NCBI GenBank assembly: GCA_002482885.1
Contig: DLGW01000010.1
Location: forward strand, 45,667-109,666
Direction: 5' to 3'
Source: Flavobacteriaceae bacterium UBA7684
GTDB taxonomy: Bacteria; Bacteroidota; Bacteroidia; Flavobacteriales; Flavobacteriaceae
Length of the DNA: 64,000 bases
In this document: positions 34,946-44,001 of the stretch, in pieces
Layout of the letters: each line of letters opens with the position of its first letter
Numbering within the stretch: position 1 is the first letter of the stretch
The notes under the pieces: generated by a model
Seen by the model: the letters and a program-made list of their open reading frames with translations, nothing else
Told to the model about the DNA's origin: nothing
Database searches by the model: none
Made by a program: the position numbers and the translations under genes

Positions 34946-36631
34946 TTAGTTTTCTGCCTTTTTTTTGTTTCTAAAATAACTGTAACCATACCAAGCAGCT
35001 ACTAAAATTAAAAAGTACTTAAAGTAAGAAACGGGTTCTCCGTCGCCACCAACTGTGGTAAATAAGCGCTCCCAACGAATTTTGTCTAATCCTTTTGCGT
35101 CGGAATCAATACTTAACCAAATAAATACAGGTTTTCCTACAATGTGGTCGGCAGGAACAAATCCCCAATAACGGCTGTCTTCGGAATTATGTCGGTTGTC
35201 TCCCATCATCCAATAATAATCTTGTTTAAAAGTATAAGATTGAACTGTTTTTCCGTTGATTTTAATTTCGTTACCTATAACTTGTAAATCATTTTTTTCG
35301 TAATCCGAAATAATCGCTTTATAAAACGGTAGGGTTTCGGAATTTAGCGCTACGGTTTTCCCGGCTTGTGGAATGTAAATAGGACCTAAATCATCTACGC
35401 TCCAGTATTGACTGTGCGGAAAAATATCTGTTGTTTTTGGATTGAATTTATTTTTTACGGCAATTACTCTAGAATCTTTTTTGATTTCTGTAATGAGTTC
35501 CTCGGTTGCATTAACATTGATGTATTGGTCACTATAAGTTAATCGTAACTGGTTGAATATTTCTGGGGTAATTCCACCATCGATGATTACTTTAGTGTCG
35601 TTCCTATCTACTTCGGATATACTTAAATTAAGATTGTTTTTATTCAAGAAGTCTTTTAGGATTGGATCATCCCAAATTTTAGCATCAATAACAAAAAGTC
35701 CCCTAACTTCTTTAAGTTTATAAGTATTTATAAGATCTTGAATGTCGGTGTTATTGGCTTTTATGGTGTATAATTTTTGATTTTTTTGACGATTAGCAGT
35801 TTTTAATTTTTTACTATCAATGTAAATGTCTCCGTTTTTGATAGATAAAGTATCGCCTGGAATTCCCACACATCTTTTTACGTAATTCGATTTTTTATCA
35901 ATTGGTTTTCGAATTCCCACACTATTTTTATCTCCAAAAAAGCGAACCGTATCGGTAGGCCAGTTAAATACTACAATGTCATTGCGTTCTATTTTTTGTA
36001 AGGCAGGAAATCTAAAATAAGGCAATTGAAAATCAGCTGCATAAGATTTTTTCTTTAACAACGGAATAGTATCGTGCACCATAGGAAAAGAAACTGGAGT
36101 CATTGGTGTACGGGCTCCATAATGAAATTTACTCACAAATAAAAAGTCTCCGACCAATAATGATTTTTCTAAGGAAGACGTCGGAATAGTGTAGGGTTGA
36201 ATCACGTAATTGTGTACAATCGTGGCAACTACCACCGCAAATAACAAAGAACTGATGGTTTCTCCTGCAGGAGTAGTGGGTTCAATATTTCGGTCTACTA
36301 CATAAGTACTATTGTTATTGTAGTTAATGGTAAAAACGTATAAACCTAAAGTTGCCACGCCTAATAGGGTGTCTTTAGTAGTGTTTTTTCCAAAACTTCT
36401 TAAGGTTTCTACCCAAAGAACAGGAAACATAATTAAGTTAATAACGGGTATGAACAATAAAATTACCCACCAAGTAGGACGGTTAATGATTTTCATTAAA
36501 ACAACGGCATTATAAACAGGAACAGCTGCTTCCCATGTTTTTCTACCTGCTTTGGCGTATAATTTCCAAGTTCCTAAAAAGTGAACTACTTGAAATATAA
36601 TGAATACCGATAACCAAAATCCTATTGTCAT
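34946..36631 (-). CDS. lepB: Signal peptidase I, long Bacteroidetes form
   Basis: Cleaves signal peptides at the outer face of the inner membrane. At 561 residues it is about twice the E. coli core. An N-terminal membrane domain with three or four helices (1-110) precedes the S26 core: Ser in PTSSLEKSLLVGDFLFVSK, Lys in KRCVGIPGDTLSI, and MMGDNRHNSEDSRYWGFVP near the C-terminus. About 160 extra residues of unknown role lie between the Lys box and the last box. A final TM precedes a basic tail. Confidence 0.93.
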   Translation of the reverse strand: MTIGFWLSVFIIFQVVHFLGTWKLYAKAGRKTWEAAVPVYNAVVLMKIINRPTWWVILLFIPVINLIMFPVLWVETLRSFGKNTTKDTLLGVATLGLYVFTINYNNNSTYVVDRNIEPTTPAGETISSLLFAVVVATIVHNYVIQPYTIPTSSLEKSLLVGDFLFVSKFHYGARTPMTPVSFPMVHDTIPLLKKKSYAADFQLPYFRFPALQKIERNDIVVFNWPTDTVRFFGDKNSVGIRKPIDKKSNYVKRCVGIPGDTLSIKNGDIYIDSKKLKTANRQKNQKLYTIKANNTDIQDLINTYKLKEVRGLFVIDAKIWDDPILKDFLNKNNLNLSISEVDRNDTKVIIDGGITPEIFNQLRLTYSDQYINVNATEELITEIKKDSRVIAVKNKFNPKTTDIFPHSQYWSVDDLGPIYIPQAGKTVALNSETLPFYKAIISDYEKNDLQVIGNEIKINGKTVQSYTFKQDYYWMMGDNRHNSEDSRYWGFVPADHIVGKPVFIWLSIDSDAKGLDKIRWERLFTTVGGDGEPVSYFKYFLILVAAWYGYSYFRNKKKAEN

Positions 36632-36658
36632 AATGCTTATATATTAATGAGGTAATCT

Positions 36659-37363
36659 TTATTTAAGATTTAAAACATCTTTCATGCTGTACACGCCTTT
36701 TTTGCCTAATAACCACTCCGAAGCCACTATGGCACCTAAGGCAAATCCTTCGCGACTGTGTGCGGTGTGTTTGATTTCAATGCTATCTACTTCTGAATCA
36801 TAAAATACGGTATGTGTGCCTGGTACCGAGCCTATGCGTTCTGCTTCAATATGAATTTGATGAGCGCTAGGGGTTTCTAAAGTCCATTCCGAATAAGCAC
36901 TGTTTTTAATGATACCTTCTGCTAAAGTAATGGCGGTTCCACTTGGGGCATCTAATTTTTGGGTATGGTGAATTTCGTTCATACGAACTTTATATTGACT
37001 TAGTTGAGCCATCATTTTAGCTAAATTTTCATTCAATTGAAAAAAGATATTTACTCCTAAACTAAAGTTAGAACCGTAAATAAAAGCACCGTTTTTTTGG
37101 TTGCATAAAGCCACCATATTGTCATATTGGTCTAACCAACCTGTGGTTCCTGCCACAACAGGGATTCCTAATTCAAAACACTTAGAAATATGACCTACAG
37201 CCGCATCGGGTGCGCTAAATTCAATGGCAACGTCTGCATTTTCTAATCCATCAAAACTATCGCCTATGTTTTTTCTTAACACAATGGTGTGTCCTCTTTC
37301 TATGGCAATGCGTTCAATTACTTGCCCCATTTTTCCGTATCCTAAAAGTGCTATTTTACTCAT
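36659..37363 (-). CDS. dapB: 4-hydroxy-tetrahydrodipicolinate reductase
   Basis: Second DAP-pathway step after DapA. 234 residues, short form of the family. The NAD(P) site is LLGYGKMGQVIERIA, EFSAPDAAVGHI and VAGTTGWLDQ; the catalytic loop is EIHHTQKLDAPSGTA. It is 27 nt upstream of lepB on the same strand. Confidence 0.95.
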   Translation of the reverse strand: MSKIALLGYGKMGQVIERIAIERGHTIVLRKNIGDSFDGLENADVAIEFSAPDAAVGHISKCFELGIPVVAGTTGWLDQYDNMVALCNQKNGAFIYGSNFSLGVNIFFQLNENLAKMMAQLSQYKVRMNEIHHTQKLDAPSGTAITLAEGIIKNSAYSEWTLETPSAHQIHIEAERIGSVPGTHTVFYDSEVDSIEIKHTAHSREGFALGAIVASEWLLGKKGVYSMKDVLNLK

Positions 37364-37370
37364 AATTATT

Positions 37371-37398
37371 GCTTTAGGCTTTAAGCTTTAGGCTTTAA
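37371..37398. repeat. Two-copy 14-nt tandem repeat
   Basis: GCTTTAGGCTTTAA occurs twice head to tail (37371-37384 and 37385-37398) with no mismatch, between dapB and the DUF5683 gene. Confidence 0.85.
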
Positions 37399-37409
37399 GC
37401 GGTTTTATT

Positions 37410-37964
37410 TTATTTAAATGAATAATTTAATGTTAGTCCTACATTATGAGAGTAGGTTTGGTAATCCTGAAAATAATCGGGTTTAATCGATAAGTTTTCG
37501 TTTACATTGAATTGGGCTAAATGAGCATCTACACTGGCGTCTACCACATTTAAAATGTAAAGTCCAAAAGTAATGATTAACGATAAATCTCGGTTTTTTT
37601 GAAAATATCGTTGCCCAGTAATTAGTCTAGAATCGTCTAGGTTGCTGAATTCATCGTCGTCATAGCCTTCTAGTCTTCGTTTGTAAGCGTCTCTATAGCG
37701 GTTGTATTGTCTGGTATTGTTTATATAAAAATAAATACCTGTACCCAAGGCAGCATATACTAAAGGAACTTTCCAATAACTTTTATTATAAATCTGTCCC
37801 AATCCAGGCAATACTGCCGAGTAAAAAGCGGCTTTTGCAGGAGACAAAGGATTAATTTCGTATTTAGGCACTAAGGTTTGTTCTACTTTAATATTCAGCT
37901 TTTCTTGAGCTTGTAAAGTCAGATTAAAGAAAAATAGTAAAAAAAACAGTAGCCTATAATTCAC
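37410..37964 (-). CDS. DUF5683-like membrane protein
   Basis: 184 residues with a signal peptide (to about residue 19), the DUF5683 mark SPAKAAFYSAVLPGLGQIYN, a TM near 75 and another near 130-150. The family sits beside parB in flavobacteria, but its function is unknown. One nucleotide separates it from parB. Confidence 0.85.
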   Translation of the reverse strand: MNYRLLFFLLFFFNLTLQAQEKLNIKVEQTLVPKYEINPLSPAKAAFYSAVLPGLGQIYNKSYWKVPLVYAALGTGIYFYINNTRQYNRYRDAYKRRLEGYDDDEFSNLDDSRLITGQRYFQKNRDLSLIITFGLYILNVVDASVDAHLAQFNVNENLSIKPDYFQDYQTYSHNVGLTLNYSFK

Positions 37965-37965
37965 C

Positions 37966-38865
37966 TTACTCGGATAACAACTTTACAATCCTATCAAAGT
38001 CTGCTTTAGAATAAAAAGGAATGGTGATTTTACCCTTGCCTGATTGGTCTACTTTAATATCAGCTTTGGCATCAAAAAAATCAGAAACTGTTTTTTTGGA
38101 TTCCGAAGGAATTTCAAAAGACTTGTCTTTTTTGCTTGGTTTCGTTGCAGGTTTTATATCGTCTTGATATTTTTTTACTAGATTTTCAGTGTCCCTTACC
38201 GATAAATTTTGTTTAACGATTTTAGAATAAATATCTAATTGAGCATCTTCATCTTCAATATTAATTAAGGCTCTACCGTGACCCATACTAATAAAATTAT
38301 CGCGCATACCCGTTTGGATAATCGGATTCAATTTTAATAAACGCAAATAGTTGGCAATGGTAGAACGTTTTTTACCCACACGTTCACTCATTTGTTCTTG
38401 TGTAAGTTGTATTTCGTCGATTAATCTTTGGTAAGATAAAGCCACCTCGATAGGGTCTAAATCCTGACGTTGGATGTTTTCCACCAAAGCCATTTCCAAA
38501 GACTCTTGGTCGTTTGCAATTCTAATATAGGCAGGAAGTGATTTTAATCCAACTAATTTAGAAGCACGATATCTGCGTTCTCCAGAAATTAATTGGTATT
38601 TATTAAAATCAATTTTACGAACCGTAATGGGTTGAATTAAACCTAATTCTTTAATAGAAGAGGCTAATTCTTGTAAATGTTCTTCGTTAAAATTACTTCG
38701 GGGCTGAAAAGGACTTACTTCAATGGTGTCTAAATCAATTTCAACAATATTACCGACTAATTGTGCCGCATTTTTATCGGTTACCGACTGAATATCATTT
38801 TCAGGGTCTTTTAATAGTGCCGCCAATCCACGTCCCATGGCTGGTTTTTTTACGGTTTTACTCAT
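37966..38865 (-). CDS. parB: Chromosome partitioning protein ParB
   Basis: 299 residues. The CTPase/N-terminal domain has SPFQPRSNFNEEHLQELASS, VRKIDFNKYQLISGERRYRA and VENIQRQDLDPIE, the DNA-binding HTH is TQEQMSERVGKKRSTIANYL, and the C-terminal dimerisation segment is short. It should bind parS near the origin; I found no parS-like site in the window. The gene overlaps parA by 4 bp. Confidence 0.96.
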   Translation of the reverse strand: MSKTVKKPAMGRGLAALLKDPENDIQSVTDKNAAQLVGNIVEIDLDTIEVSPFQPRSNFNEEHLQELASSIKELGLIQPITVRKIDFNKYQLISGERRYRASKLVGLKSLPAYIRIANDQESLEMALVENIQRQDLDPIEVALSYQRLIDEIQLTQEQMSERVGKKRSTIANYLRLLKLNPIIQTGMRDNFISMGHGRALINIEDEDAQLDIYSKIVKQNLSVRDTENLVKKYQDDIKPATKPSKKDKSFEIPSESKKTVSDFFDAKADIKVDQSGKGKITIPFYSKADFDRIVKLLSE

Positions 38866-39635
38866 GATTCAGTCAACTGTTTTTTTAATATCTCTTCGGC
38901 TAAACTTAAATAATTGGTAGCTCCTTTGCTGGAAGCATCGTAAACAATAATACTTTCTCCGAAACTAGGGGCTTCACTTAATTTAACGTTACGTTGAATA
39001 ATGGTTTCAAATACCATTTCGTGGAAGTGTTTTTGAACCTCTTCTACCACTTGATTGGATAATCTTAATCTAGAATCGTACATGGTTAACAACATACCTT
39101 CGATATCCAAATTAGGATTGTGTGTTTTTTGAATACTTTTTACGGTATTTAACAACTTCCCTAAACCTTCTAACGCAAAATACTCACACTGGATAGGTAT
39201 TAATACAGAATCCGCAGCGGTTAAGGCATTAATAGTAATTAATCCTAAAGAGGGAGCGCAATCAATAATAATGTAATCGTATACTTCTTTTAAATGAGTG
39301 ATGGCTTGTTTAAGCATGTACTCACGATTGACTTTGTCTACTAATTCGATTTCAATTGCCACCAAATCAATATGAGCGGGAATAATATCAACATTAGGCG
39401 TATTACTTTTAATAATGGCATCGTTTGCCGAAATAATATGCTCTAGTATTTGATAGGTTCCAACAGAAATATTATCTATATCTACTCCTAAACCCGAACT
39501 GGCATTCGCCTGCGGATCGGCATCGATTAATAGGACTTTCTTTTCTAAAACTCCTAAACTTGCGGCTAAATTTACCGAAGTGGTGGTTTTTCCGACACCG
39601 CCTTTTTGATTAGCAATTGCAATGATTTTGCCCAT
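38862..39635 (-). CDS. parA: Chromosome partitioning ATPase ParA/Soj
   Basis: 257 residues with the deviant Walker A NQKGGVGKTTTSVNLAA, LLIDADPQANASSGLG and the switch YDYIIIDCAPSLGLITINAL. Together with ParB it segregates the chromosome. It is first of the minus-strand run parA-parB-DUF5683-dapB-lepB-wbqC. Confidence 0.96.
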   Translation of the reverse strand: MGKIIAIANQKGGVGKTTTSVNLAASLGVLEKKVLLIDADPQANASSGLGVDIDNISVGTYQILEHIISANDAIIKSNTPNVDIIPAHIDLVAIEIELVDKVNREYMLKQAITHLKEVYDYIIIDCAPSLGLITINALTAADSVLIPIQCEYFALEGLGKLLNTVKSIQKTHNPNLDIEGMLLTMYDSRLRLSNQVVEEVQKHFHEMVFETIIQRNVKLSEAPSFGESIIVYDASSKGATNYLSLAEEILKKQLTES

Positions 39636-39763
39636 TTATCCTTAAAATTTTTGAACGGTAAAATTACAATTTATTATGGGTTTTGAAAGTCAAAATTGTT
39701 AACAATAGTTTAATTCCAATAATATCAATCCAGTAGCCTAAAACTTTTTTGAATAAATAAAAA

Positions 39764-39786
39764 AGCCCTGTAAATTTTACAGGGCT
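39764..39786 (-). terminator. Terminator of the 39796-40269 gene
   Basis: AGCCCTGTAA pairs with TTACAGGGCT; on the minus strand a run of T follows (AAAAAA at 39758-39763 on plus). Confidence 0.8.
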
Positions 39787-39795
39787 ATATTCGGT

Positions 39796-40269
39796 TTATT
39801 TTTTTGTTTTGTGAATTGTTTTCAAAATGAGTTCTAGCCATTTTTCAATTAGTTGAATTTCTCCAGACAATTGAAAATTTTCGGCATGGTTATAAAATTC
39901 AACAAAAATCTCGGCTTGTTTGTTGTTTTCTGAAGTGAATTTTAATTCTAATTTTTGAACAATATCCCTATTGTATTTAGTATTAACAATTTCGCATGAC
40001 TTTATTTCAGAAAGATTAACCACCTGATTAACCGTACTATTTAAGGTTTTTTTGTGCAGGAAGAAATAAGGGTTGTGTTCATCTATCCCGACTAATAAAT
40101 CGCCACAAAATTCATGTGTTGTGATTTTACAATCTTTTTCTTTAGCTAAATTATTTAATGCATTAAGCATTTGAGTGGTTTTGATTTTTCGGCTTCTAGC
40201 CATAAATATAAAAGGTAAAATGCAAACCAATAAGGTTATAATTCCAATGATGATGATTCCTGAATCCAT
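39796..40269 (-). CDS. Small membrane-anchored hypothetical protein
   Basis: 157 residues: one N-terminal membrane helix (IIIIGIITLLVCILPFIFMA) with a cytoplasmic-facing positive flank RSRKIK, then a soluble alpha/beta region. No recognised family. It sits alone between parA and the 40370 gene with its own terminator. Confidence 0.65.
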   Translation of the reverse strand: MDSGIIIIGIITLLVCILPFIFMARSRKIKTTQMLNALNNLAKEKDCKITTHEFCGDLLVGIDEHNPYFFLHKKTLNSTVNQVVNLSEIKSCEIVNTKYNRDIVQKLELKFTSENNKQAEIFVEFYNHAENFQLSGEIQLIEKWLELILKTIHKTKK

Positions 40270-40369
40270 TTTTTTTGATTTTTTTTAAGGTAAATAAACA
40301 AGTTATTCACTTGGGTTTGATTACCAAGTGAGTGCTTTGATTGGAAAGGTTTGAAAAGGAATTTTTAGT

Positions 40370-40738
40370 TTACCAAAAACAATGATAAGGAAAAAGAATG
40401 CTTATTTTTAAAGCGCTAAACAACTGATTTCCATGAAACAAGGTGAATTGTTTGTAAGAACTATTTAGCTTTTGTTCAATTCCTTTGGAGTGAATAGCAA
40501 ATACCTGAAATGGATTTTTTACCGAAGGAAAAGAAGGATTTTCAATATGAAAATGATATTCAGATTGCGATAAAAAACAATTAAGGTCAATGCTACTAAT
40601 TGAACTTATTTTTTCATTTTTATCTGAAGAATGATGACTAACCGAAGAAACTACGGTAGGTTTATAATCGTCGGAAGCTACTATACCAAAGTAAGTAACC
40701 CACGAAATCAGAAATAAAAAAAAGATGGTTTTTTTCAC
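40370..40738 (-). CDS. Small secreted hypothetical protein
   Basis: 122 residues with a signal peptide (MKKTIFFLFLISWVTYFGIVA). The mature part is short and Ser- and His-rich (SSVSHHSSDKNEKISSISS) and ends in a Tyr-His-Cys-Phe-Trp. The remaining sequence is plain beta-strand-like. I do not recognise it. Histidines could bind metal, but this is not supported by a family match. Confidence 0.5.
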   Translation of the reverse strand: MKKTIFFLFLISWVTYFGIVASDDYKPTVVSSVSHHSSDKNEKISSISSIDLNCFLSQSEYHFHIENPSFPSVKNPFQVFAIHSKGIEQKLNSSYKQFTLFHGNQLFSALKISILFPYHCFW

Positions 40739-40885
40739 AAGGCAAATTTAACATAAAATCAGGTTAATCATAAAAAATAGAACTTGATTTTTAGATTTAG
40801 TTTTCCTTAAAAATCTTATAGCAGTTTACCATAATTACTATATTTGACCAAATAATAGGAATTCAATAAATACAATAGCGTTTAT

Positions 40886-41611
40886 ATGTGGTCTGGAAAC
40901 TATAAAAATTGGTCTGAAGCCAACAAAAAATCATCGGGTTATGATGATGCTTCGATTTTAGAAGAATGTAAAACAGCGTTATTAAAAGTAAAAAATGGCG
41001 AAGCTATTTATGAGCGTGATGGCGTTTTATATTCAACCATTCAATATAGTTGGGGTGTTTTAGCGGGTTTGCAAAAAGCTGCTATTGAAAATGGAAACAA
41101 ACTATGTGTGATTGATTTTGGAGGAAGTTTAGGAAGTACTTATTATCAAAACATTGATTTTTTACAAGGATTAGATATTGAATGGTGTATTGTAGAGCAA
41201 AAACACTTTGTAGACTGTGGTAAAGAATTGTTCGAAAATGAACAGGTTAAGTTTTATTATTCTATAGAAGAAGCTTTACAATTTCACAAACCCAACGTTT
41301 TATTATTAAGTAGCGTAATTAATTACCTAGAATACGCTTACAAGTGGATTGATCAATTTTCCGCCTTAGAATTGCCTTACATTATTGTAGATAGAACTTC
41401 TTTTGTAAATCAAACCGAGGATTTAATTACTGTACAAAGCACACCAACTGAAAAATACAGTTATCCTTGTTGGTTTTTTAATGAAACCAAATTCATAAAA
41501 AGATTCAAAAAATATCAAAAATTAGCCGATTTTATTACCGAAGAAGCTACCAAAACCATTAACGAATCCGATTCAGTTTACTGGAAAGGTTTTATTTTTA
41601 AATTGAAATAA
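40886..41611 (+). CDS. TIGR04325-family methyltransferase
   Basis: 241 residues. The family starts with WSGNYKNWSEA and has IDFGGSLGSTYYQN (77-89 region) as the SAM-binding motif, IYERDG, and LSSVINYLE. First gene of the polysaccharide operon running to 48245. A second copy of this domain, about 40% similar by eye, is fused to the glycosyltransferase at 42328. Methylation of a sugar or lipid-linked intermediate is probable; the substrate is unknown. Confidence 0.85.
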   Translation: MWSGNYKNWSEANKKSSGYDDASILEECKTALLKVKNGEAIYERDGVLYSTIQYSWGVLAGLQKAAIENGNKLCVIDFGGSLGSTYYQNIDFLQGLDIEWCIVEQKHFVDCGKELFENEQVKFYYSIEEALQFHKPNVLLLSSVINYLEYAYKWIDQFSALELPYIIVDRTSFVNQTEDLITVQSTPTEKYSYPCWFFNETKFIKRFKKYQKLADFITEEATKTINESDSVYWKGFIFKLK

Positions 41612-41617
41612 GATTTT

Positions 41618-42328
41618 ATGTATTTATCAAAAAAACACAGATTACTGTTTAAAGAACTAAATAGCAAGTTGGATGAGTTGGAGTGGGCTCATATTTTCCA
41701 TGATAGCATCAAAGGGTTTGATTCTTTAAATAATTTAAGTTTAAACATAGGGCGCTGGGCAGGAAATTATTCTTTTTTTTATGTTCTTTTTAGAATTTTA
41801 AAAGATTTTAAACCCAATACAGTTTTGGATTTGGGTTTAGGAGAATCTAGCAAATTTATTTCAACGTATATTCAAAACTACGATAAAAAAATTCAACATA
41901 CGATTGTAGAACAAAGTCAAGAATGGATAGATTATTTTAATTCTACTTTTAGCTTAAACGAGCAAACTCGTACCATTTGTTGTGAAATAGAACAAAAAGA
42001 CATTAAAGGATTCCAATCAAATTACTACAAAGATTTGCCTTCAAAACTAAATAATTCCAAAATGGATTTGGTTATTGTTGATGGTCCTTTTGGTAGCGAT
42101 CATTATTCTAGGTATAATGTAGTTGAATTGTTCGAGAAAAAATTATTAAACGATGAATTTATCGTTTTAATAGATGATTATGAAAGGGAGGGGGAGCAAG
42201 AAACCGCAAAAGAATTTATGCATATTCTTAAACAAAATGCCATCTCTTTTGATTCTGTTGAATACCAAGGTAAGAAAAAGCAATTAGTGATTGCTACTCC
42301 TAAATACAAATATGCATTATCGTTATAA
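41618..42328 (+). CDS. SAM-dependent methyltransferase-like protein
   Basis: 236 residues. Motif I is TVLDLGLGESSKF and an acidic post-I is TIVEQSQEWIDYF; DLVIVDGPFGSD and IVLIDDYER follow. No closer family is recognised. It lies 6 nt after the first TIGR04325 gene and its stop overlaps the next start (TAATG). Confidence 0.75.
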   Translation: MYLSKKHRLLFKELNSKLDELEWAHIFHDSIKGFDSLNNLSLNIGRWAGNYSFFYVLFRILKDFKPNTVLDLGLGESSKFISTYIQNYDKKIQHTIVEQSQEWIDYFNSTFSLNEQTRTICCEIEQKDIKGFQSNYYKDLPSKLNNSKMDLVIVDGPFGSDHYSRYNVVELFEKKLLNDEFIVLIDDYEREGEQETAKEFMHILKQNAISFDSVEYQGKKKQLVIATPKYKYALSL

Positions 42329-43995
42329 TGACAAAAGAATTAGCTCCAATAGCTCTTTTTGCATACAATAGACCCATTCATACACAAAAGGTTTTGGATG
42401 CATTAGCTTGTAATATAGGGGCAATTGAAAGTGATTTATTTATTTTTTGCGATGGTGTTAAAGATGGAGTTTCTGAAAAAGATTTATTAAAAGTTCAGGT
42501 GGTAGAAAATATTGCCCGAAACGAAAATAGATTTAAAAGTGTTCAAGTTTTTAAAAGTGAATTCAATAAAGGATTGGCGAATTCAATCATTGGGGGCGTT
42601 TCAAAGATTTTAGAAACTCACGATAATATTATTGTTTTAGAAGATGATATTGTACCCGAAAAGGGGTTTTTAAAATATATGAATGAAGCGCTTCATTTTT
42701 ATAAAGACCATGCTCAGGTAGGGTGTATACACGCTTGGAATTTTTCTTTCGAAAATAACAATTACCCACATCAAACGTTCTTTTTAAAAGGTTCAGATTG
42801 TTGGGGATGGGCAACTTGGAAAAGTTCTTGGAAACTTTTTAATCCTGACGCCACCTACTTATTACAAGAAATAAAATCTGAAAATCTGACTTACTCTTTT
42901 GACAGAAATGGTACTACTGCATATACTAAAATGCTTGAAGAGCAGTCGTTAGGAAATATTGATTCATGGGCGATTCGTTGGCATGCGTCTTTATTTTTAC
43001 ACAATCAATATTGTTTGCATCCTACCAAACCGATAGTTACTAACATTGGCTTGGATAACAGTGGGATTCATAGTGGTTCGGTGGAAATCAGTCAAAAAAC
43101 AGTTCAGGAAATAACTATTGAACCTATTGCTGTAGAAGAACCTAAATGGTTTTTCGATTCCTTGATACAGTATCAAAAAAGACCATCCTTTTTAAAGAAA
43201 GTACAATCAAAAATAAATAAAAAGATTGCTAAGTGGAAAAATCCACGTAAACCGGTTTGGTCTGGAGATTATTCTTCGTGGAAAGAAGCTCAACAAATAA
43301 CCGAAGGATATGATGCTGATGAAATTTTAGAAAAATGTTTGCAATCGGTTTTAAAAGTTAAAAAAGGTTTAGCGGTCTACGAAAGAGATAGTTTTATTTT
43401 TGATGAAATTGAATACAGTGAAGATTTACTAAAATGTTTGGAAACGGTTTATACGCAGAATAATAATTCATTAACCGTACTTGATTTCGGAGGAAGTTTG
43501 GGAAGTACTTATTTTCAGAATAAATACCGATTAAGTCATTTAAAGCATTTAGATTGGAATATTGTAGAGCAAGAACAATTTGTAAAAGCGGGTAACGATT
43601 TTGTAGCAGGTGAACAATTACATTTTTACTATTCTATTAAAGAATGTTTGTCTGCAAAAAAAGTAGATGTGATTTTATTAAGTAGTGTTTTGCAATACAT
43701 TGAACAATATCAACAATTACTACAGGAAATTAATGTTCATCAAATTCCATACATCATATTAGATAGAACCAGTATTGTAAATTATAAAAGACCAATAATA
43801 ACCGTACAAGTTGTGCCCGAGGAAATTTATAAAGCCAGTTATCCCTGTTGGTTTTTTAACAAAAATGAAGTTGTTAGTCAACTAAGTAAATACGAAACAG
43901 TATTTGAGTTTAAAAGCTTTTGTGAAAACGATATTAAGTTGAATAAAAAACATAAAGCCTCTTGGTTAGGTATGTTGATGCGATTAAAATCATAA
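42328..43995 (+). CDS. Glycosyltransferase fused to a TIGR04325 methyltransferase
   Basis: 555 residues in two parts. Residues 1 to about 260 are a GT-A-like sugar transferase: PIALFAYNRP at the start, IIVLEDDIVPEKGFLKYM with the acidic EDD (105-107), and WGWATWKSSW. Residues 309-555 repeat the TIGR04325 methyltransferase: VWSGDYSSWKEA, VLDFGGSLGSTYFQN (384-398) and LSSVLQYIEQ. The start overlaps the previous stop. Fusion would let one protein add and methylate a sugar at the same point (inference). Confidence 0.85.
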   Translation: MTKELAPIALFAYNRPIHTQKVLDALACNIGAIESDLFIFCDGVKDGVSEKDLLKVQVVENIARNENRFKSVQVFKSEFNKGLANSIIGGVSKILETHDNIIVLEDDIVPEKGFLKYMNEALHFYKDHAQVGCIHAWNFSFENNNYPHQTFFLKGSDCWGWATWKSSWKLFNPDATYLLQEIKSENLTYSFDRNGTTAYTKMLEEQSLGNIDSWAIRWHASLFLHNQYCLHPTKPIVTNIGLDNSGIHSGSVEISQKTVQEITIEPIAVEEPKWFFDSLIQYQKRPSFLKKVQSKINKKIAKWKNPRKPVWSGDYSSWKEAQQITEGYDADEILEKCLQSVLKVKKGLAVYERDSFIFDEIEYSEDLLKCLETVYTQNNNSLTVLDFGGSLGSTYFQNKYRLSHLKHLDWNIVEQEQFVKAGNDFVAGEQLHFYYSIKECLSAKKVDVILLSSVLQYIEQYQQLLQEINVHQIPYIILDRTSIVNYKRPIITVQVVPEEIYKASYPCWFFNKNEVVSQLSKYETVFEFKSFCENDIKLNKKHKASWLGMLMRLKS

Positions 43996-44001
43996 CTAGG
44001 A

